Below, piece by piece: positions 59,175 through 64,000 of a stretch of 64,000 nt of DNA. Under the pieces are notes generated by a model, which was given only the letters and a program-made list of their open reading frames with translations, did not search any database and was not told the DNA's origin. The DNA is taken from assembly GCA_902702965.1 (NCBI GenBank), contig CACRXP010000037.1:130724-194723 (forward strand), read 5' to 3'. This DNA is from Spirometra erinaceieuropaei (lineage: Eukaryota > Platyhelminthes > Cestoda > Diphyllobothriidea > Diphyllobothriidae). The position numbers and the translations under genes were made by a program. How positions within the stretch are numbered: the first letter of the stretch is position 1; each line of letters opens with the position of its first letter.

Positions 59175-59825
59175 CGTCAGGCGAATAAAGCTCTTGTCCC
59201 GGTGATCGTGTCTCCTTCTTCAAGATCTGATGTCCTTCACTCGTCCAACGTTTCGTATTCACACGCGAACTTAGCAAAGGATAAGCAATAGGTAAGAGTG
59301 GTGAAACCACAGGGGGCGCAATATGTATAGGGAGCATTTGCCGCGGGGCCAGACAGGTGCCTGACTTAGTAGAACTCGCATTCATCACAGATGTTCGTAT
59401 TTGGCGCGATACCGGTTTGACCACCAGCTCCAAGGTCGCAATGGCCACCACTTCATCACTGACATCATGGTGACTATTCAGCCATTAGCTGGTGAATAGT
59501 GTTACTGGAATCAGCGTTCATTCCCACACTCCCCATGTGACCCATTGTTCTGTCGGGCAAAACCAAGGCTCTGAAAAGGGAGGGCGAACATACTGTGAAC
59601 CCGAGAACCATATTTTGGGCGGGGTTCGGGAAGGCGGCCCTGCTTGATCAACAATTTATTACTTTTGTGCTATTATTGATTTCAACATTTGGTCAGCGAC
59701 TTATCGCTTTCACACCGTTACTGATTTCGGTAGGTATTGTACTTCCCGCGGATTTGTTTCAACGTGAGGTGCTTCGCGGACTGCTGCGGTTGTGATTTAC
59801 GATCATGCTTGAAGTTTAGCATTAC

Positions 59826-60114
59826 ATTAGGGTAAGGTTTCGGGTTACAGTTAGGTTTTGGCGTTTGGGTTCAGGTTAGGGTTCAGGGTTTGGGCTCAGG
59901 CTTAAGGTTAGGATTTAGATCAGAATTTATGGTTTGCGGGTTAGGATTTGGAGTTAGTGTTAGGTTCTAGGGTTAGGACTAAGGTTTAATCTTAGGGTTG
60001 GGATTAGAATTCACAGTTAGATTTAGGGTTAGGTGTAGAGTTTAGGGTTATGATTATCGTTTAGGGTTAGGGTTAGGATTTGGGGTTGAGTTAGCGCAAG
60101 GGTTAGGATTTAGG
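59826..60114 (+). repeat. Degenerate telomere-like (TTAGGG) tract
   Basis: Nearly 290 bp built from imperfect TTAGGG, TTAGGATT and GGGTTAGG units in one orientation. TTAGGG is the usual flatworm telomere unit, so this is an interstitial telomeric sequence or a satellite derived from it. Confidence 0.8.
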
Positions 60115-60369
60115 TCATTTGGCACCAACACCGTACACCGTTCACCCACAGTTTTCGTCTGATTGGTCACTTTCCTGGCCGGTTCAGTTTTGATGACCTT
60201 GACGGGCCAATCACCGTTATCCATAGTGGGCTTGGTTTTTACTGGTTGCTTACAGTGAATGTTCATACTGCACGTTAATGACACTGACATTTTAGTACCC
60301 ATTACAACGAACTAGCACATTTATCTTCAATGCATTCCTTTTTCTCTTAGTTCTCGCACATCGTTCCGT

Positions 60370-60905
60370 GTCTTCCCGTATCGAACGTACCTGGGTTTTC
60401 TATTTTCCAGCAGGACTGTGTTCCCGAACCTCGTCTTGTTTCGCACAAAACTGCACTAGATTCGGTAAAGGACTCCAGACACATCTAGCAGTACTCGTGT
60501 GTCCTTCGGTTTCATCTCTGGGCGTCCGGTGGTTGCACCCGGTCCGTGTGTAACCCTAGCCTCGAGTTGCGAGAGACGATTGGCGGCATCCCAGTCATTC
60601 TTGGCGAAGAAAAACCCTCGTCCAAATATGGGGTTTAGGGGTGTACTATTTCATTTGGTTTTCGCATGCGCTACCGACGCATTTGTAAGGATATAAATCA
60701 GCTCTGTGTTACCTTCGAAGTCATTGCACTGCAGCAACCATGTCTTGCGGTTCACATCAATGCGTCTCCGAAATAGCCGATAATGTATTCTTTGTTAAGT
60801 AGCTTTTTCAGCTCGGTATTTAGTTTTCAGACAAATAAAATCGTTGCGATTGTCGAATACATCTAGGAAAGACGGCCGGCCGTTCATTATCTTCGTCATC
60901 GTGGA
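60370..60905 (-). mobile_element. Old Penelope-like element fragment
   Basis: On the minus strand the end near 60.85 kb reads MNGRPSFLDVF, CLKTKYRAEKAT, matching the NQLAFLDVLV...LKTKVFRKAT region of the main PLE. Toward 60.4 kb the DNA matches the linker and start of the endonuclease (for example GACTCCAGACACATCTAGC against GACTCCAGACGTTTCTAGC). Highly decayed. Confidence 0.6.
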
Positions 60906-63451
60906 TTGTGTGCGTGAAACACATTCTGATGTTGCTCTCCATCGCCGAGTTTGAGGGGGGGGGGTTTCGTAATGCAAGAGGAATTTTTTACGAGCTATTT
61001 CTTGGAACTCGTGTTTTCACCTTTGCACAACAGACTATTTATCTGCAAGGAGATTCGTCCTTGTCACAACGGTTTCTATCTATTTGGAAGTTGTTATACA
61101 TGGGCCACCACCTATTACGTTGCCCGAGCGCTTTGGCTGGGCCTACAGAGGAAGCCAGTTTGCGTCGTGCTTGAAAGGATGGAGGAAAGCACACAGTCTT
61201 CGCAAAAGTCGGAAAATACACCAGCTAAGGTACTATCATCACCTTTTATACAAGTGGTTTTCCTTTTTCTGTGAAAGCCGTACCCACTGATTGATATATT
61301 TCGTTATGGCTTGGCATGATACGGAAGAGTTGATAGCGATGATGCCCCAGTACGGAGGAGAAGCCCTCCAATAACGTCACTAAGCTGCTGGTAATGGCAG
61401 TTGTGTTACAGGGCTAAACAAGGCAAAGCCGGTTGAGCAGTATATTCAGGTCACAATTAAGAGACTCATTAGTTAATTCTTGGCAGCTCGTGGCTGTAAG
61501 AACGGAAGCACATGCAGCGAAATGGTACGGAAATTTTCAGCATGTTCCCTAGGAAATCTTCGTCATGATAGTACTTTAACAACAATTTCCCCCATTTCCC
61601 GAAGATCGGCATCAGATAAACTTCGCTGCATTTGTTTGCAGCACGGTTGCTTGCATGTTTTTAAACGGCCAGTTAATACAGTAAAACATTACTTACAGTT
61701 TTCCTCCGAAAAAGTTCTTCAACTTATGCGTTCGCGCTTTTTATTTTTCCGTTGCGTGAACGGGCACCATAGTAGATGCTAGGCTGCAGTCGCATGTAGC
61801 GGCATATCTTCAAGCTGGACTTCAGTAGAGGTAACTGAACCTGTTGGGGTCACTGGTTGAGCAAACTCCCCTCCCACCGGATTTTGGTTGTGATGCTACA
61901 GCACCTTTTGTTAGGCTACTGAAGACAGTCAGACAGAGACCCAATAACAGCAACCGAATCTCCAAGACGCAAAAGTTCAGTATTCTCTCAAGTTATGTCT
62001 TTCCAACAACCATAGTCTAGGCCGTAGTCCAGCTCCCTGTGAGCAAAGTCAGAACCACTATCAATGACGGTATCGGCAAGTTTTATAGGCGGTCTAGCAG
62101 TGAGGTTGGGTATCGTATTTAGATAATTGGGACGTTAAGTTACTCTTCGCGAAGACCGTTACCCAACAAATAGGCGTAACGACCAATCGGTTTAGCATTA
62201 CGAAGCTGACACATTTTTCGTCCTTTGCGCCACATTAGCCAAACACTCGCTCCTTAGGGGCATCACACAATCCCCATGGCAAAATTCCAATTTGTGTGGA
62301 TTGGATGAAGGTCCTTTATTGGACGTGCCATATTACTGCCTAGTATTTGGCACAGAATACCTCATTATGCATATTCTCAGCATCTAACTGTGGGTGCCAC
62401 ACTGCAACAACTGTTACACGAACAGTAGTCCTACAAAAGCGCGTGTACACAAAACCCAGTGACACCAATTATCACCGTATAGGTAAAACATCGATAAGAT
62501 CAGGCGTGGCGGCCGCAACACCAAGCGCACCATAAACTTGTCCGTAGAGCTGCTGTGGTAAAGTAGGAAATGGTTCGGAGAGTCGGGCACCTCAGTCTAG
62601 GGTGAGTCCTGTCCAGGTCAGTGCACACTGTGTGTGGGCACGTCATGTTTACATTGCCTTTTACTAAAATGACGCCCATGTGCTAAGCCCCCTCTTTGTA
62701 GATGCATTCCATCAGGCTACGCGCAATTCAAGCAACTTTCATGAGAGGCCATCTTTCCTGTTTACCACCCGACACATAGAAGGAGGGTGGGGAATGCAGT
62801 ACGAGTCAGGATTAACAACACCGGAGCCGGTGGTTACATTGGCATTCTGGGGCTTGGTCCTCGGTCTGATCCTTAAATGAACTTCCAACCCAGGACCTCA
62901 CAGATGAGAAAAAACCTATTTCTCGAAAGTTCGTGAGCACTATATCACATAGCTAGGACCCTGCTAAGGGTAATGGGTTAAGAGGTCTGAGGATGTCTCC
63001 TTTTCTCGTCGTATTAGTACCATTGCTAACAGTTCGCGACTGCATACTGCGAAGATATGTTTTACGTACTTTGCATCGAGATTTTTTGCTGCAGTCAGTC
63101 CTATTTAGTATACGCACAGACGCACCCGCCGAAATGCTGACCGTGTCTTCACGATTTCCAACCAGCCTGAATAAACAAAAGAAAGGCGCGCTCTTTCACA
63201 TCCTTTTGGAATGCGTAGCTCCAGCTTCTAAGTGCCAGCCTAAGCATTTTCTGTTTTGATTTGGCAAATAGTTGTATATGCAAACATAACTACCTTTTGT
63301 CAGCCAAATTGGTAACCTAGAAAGAATGTGTCTAGAAATCGAAATTCTCAATATCCCTACCTTGATATCCTCCATGGGCCCCAAGAACGTTTGGCTACTG
63401 CGATTTCGCCCTGGAAAGGATTTTTTACAAAGTGTAGGTTGTGATGAATAC
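60906..63451. other. No supported gene
   Basis: Non-coding DNA with unremarkable short ORFs (for example 61480-61782 and 62993-63259), none with a domain or good splice frame. Confidence 0.5.
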
Positions 63452-63667
63452 CTTTATAGTGTTAGTTTGCATAGGTTTTTGCTGGGCAGAATGATTTTTC
63501 AGCTTGTCTGGCAATGCTTTCAGCAATACGTCGTTCTCAAAGGCAAACTCTAATACAGCGCTCACAAAATTTGCGTGACGTTGAAATTCGCCAAAGTGGC
63601 CAAGCAAACAGATGTGTAAGTTATTACGGGAGATTGAAAACAAACATAATAGGGTGGAAACTAGGCT
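63452..63667 (-). CDS. Candidate internal exon, helical protein of unknown family
   Basis: The minus-strand acceptor CTCACTTTTGATCAG (exon start 63667) and donor ATAAAG|GTATTC (exon end 63452) enclose 216 nt, exactly 72 codons in phase 0-0. The product is rich in Leu, Phe, Asn and His (ICLLGHFGEFQRHANFVSAV, then an LEFAFENDVLLKALPDKLK stretch) and should be helical, like a HEAT/ARM-type or other scaffold segment. No family is recognised. The gene would continue outside the window or further along the minus strand. Confidence 0.42.
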
Positions 63668-64000
63668 CTGATCAAAAGTGAGGGACGAATCAACAGTGTG
63701 ACCTTTTGAATAAGCTGTGAATTTAGAAGTCCGCTTGCAATACAAACCTCAGTCAGGGAAGATCAGCACCGAAAGTTGAACTAAATAGGCAAAACAAGCC
63801 CTGCTCTGATAAAGTGGATGAGCATTACAAATGCTATTTAACATTTTCTATCTGAAATAGCATCGTGTTTTTTGAATATACATTGACTCAGAGACAAACA
63901 TGCTGCTTAAACCGTCGCTTGAATTTAAAGATATTAAATGGTTCGGACTGCCTTATTCTGCTCCTGATATTTGGCATCGATGACGCAGATTTACACGTCA

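Larger units (their letters stand above)
58701..59222. mobile_element. Palindromic Penelope-like element with 12-bp target duplication
   Basis: AGATCTGATGTC flanks the unit on both sides (58689-58700 and 59223-59234). Two inverted PLE 3' ends with arms of about 240 bp meet near 58980, each holding only the last few ORF codons (DEGG-like end), the TATAAATACC flank and a hammerhead-like core. As in the other two palindromes, the left edge alone has an extra stretch (58701-58734, with GCGAGTCCCAGGAAGTAGT). It cannot code for its own enzymes. Confidence 0.9.

Overview
The window looks like repeat-rich nuclear DNA from a flatworm, most likely a diphyllobothriidean tapeworm. That guess rests on the retroelements: Penelope-like elements (PLEs) with a GIY-YIG endonuclease, and an APE-type LINE whose tail encodes C2H2 fingers and a long serine run, both of which I recall from Schistocephalus/Spirometra-type genomes. 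There are no operons or long uninterrupted genes. Coding sequence appears as isolated exons with splice sites inside AT-rich intron-like DNA.

Layout. 1-8.6 kb: AT-rich DNA with at most one tiny exon candidate. 8.6-8.8 kb: a small palindromic PLE. 9.0-12.5 kb: two terminal-exon candidates. 13.4-14.6 kb: a MITE and a decayed mariner transposase. 15.2-19.3 kb (minus): one 4,038-nt exon coding for an acidic, probably disordered protein segment. 21-23 kb: two decayed PLEs in tandem. 24.8-26.1 kb: a repeat with a decayed ORF and a tRNA-derived SINE pair. 27.3-35.1 kb and 37.9-45.6 kb: a direct segmental duplication, separated by an inverted LINE/PLE block and a 988-base assembly gap. Each copy carries an intact minus-strand exon that resembles a SEFIR (IL-17-receptor signalling) domain, and each ends in a decayed LINE. 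45.6-49.4 kb: a 3.7-kb head-to-head PLE dimer that splits the LINE and has a 10-bp target duplication. 49.4-51.2 kb: the 5' half of that LINE. 51-64 kb: scattered exon candidates, more PLE pieces, a second MITE, a second palindromic PLE and a degenerate telomere-like tract.

How the parts may fit together. The SEFIR-like exons and the giant exon lie on the same strand and all have phase 1-1 boundaries, so they could be spliced into one receptor-like gene with a very long cytoplasmic tail. This is an inference. The two SEFIR-like copies differ at only two positions, both synonymous, while the flanking DNA has diverged more, which argues for coding constraint. The most striking structural theme is the PLE: three independent insertions have the same palindromic, 3'-ends-outward form, with hammerhead-ribozyme-like cores near the outer ends.
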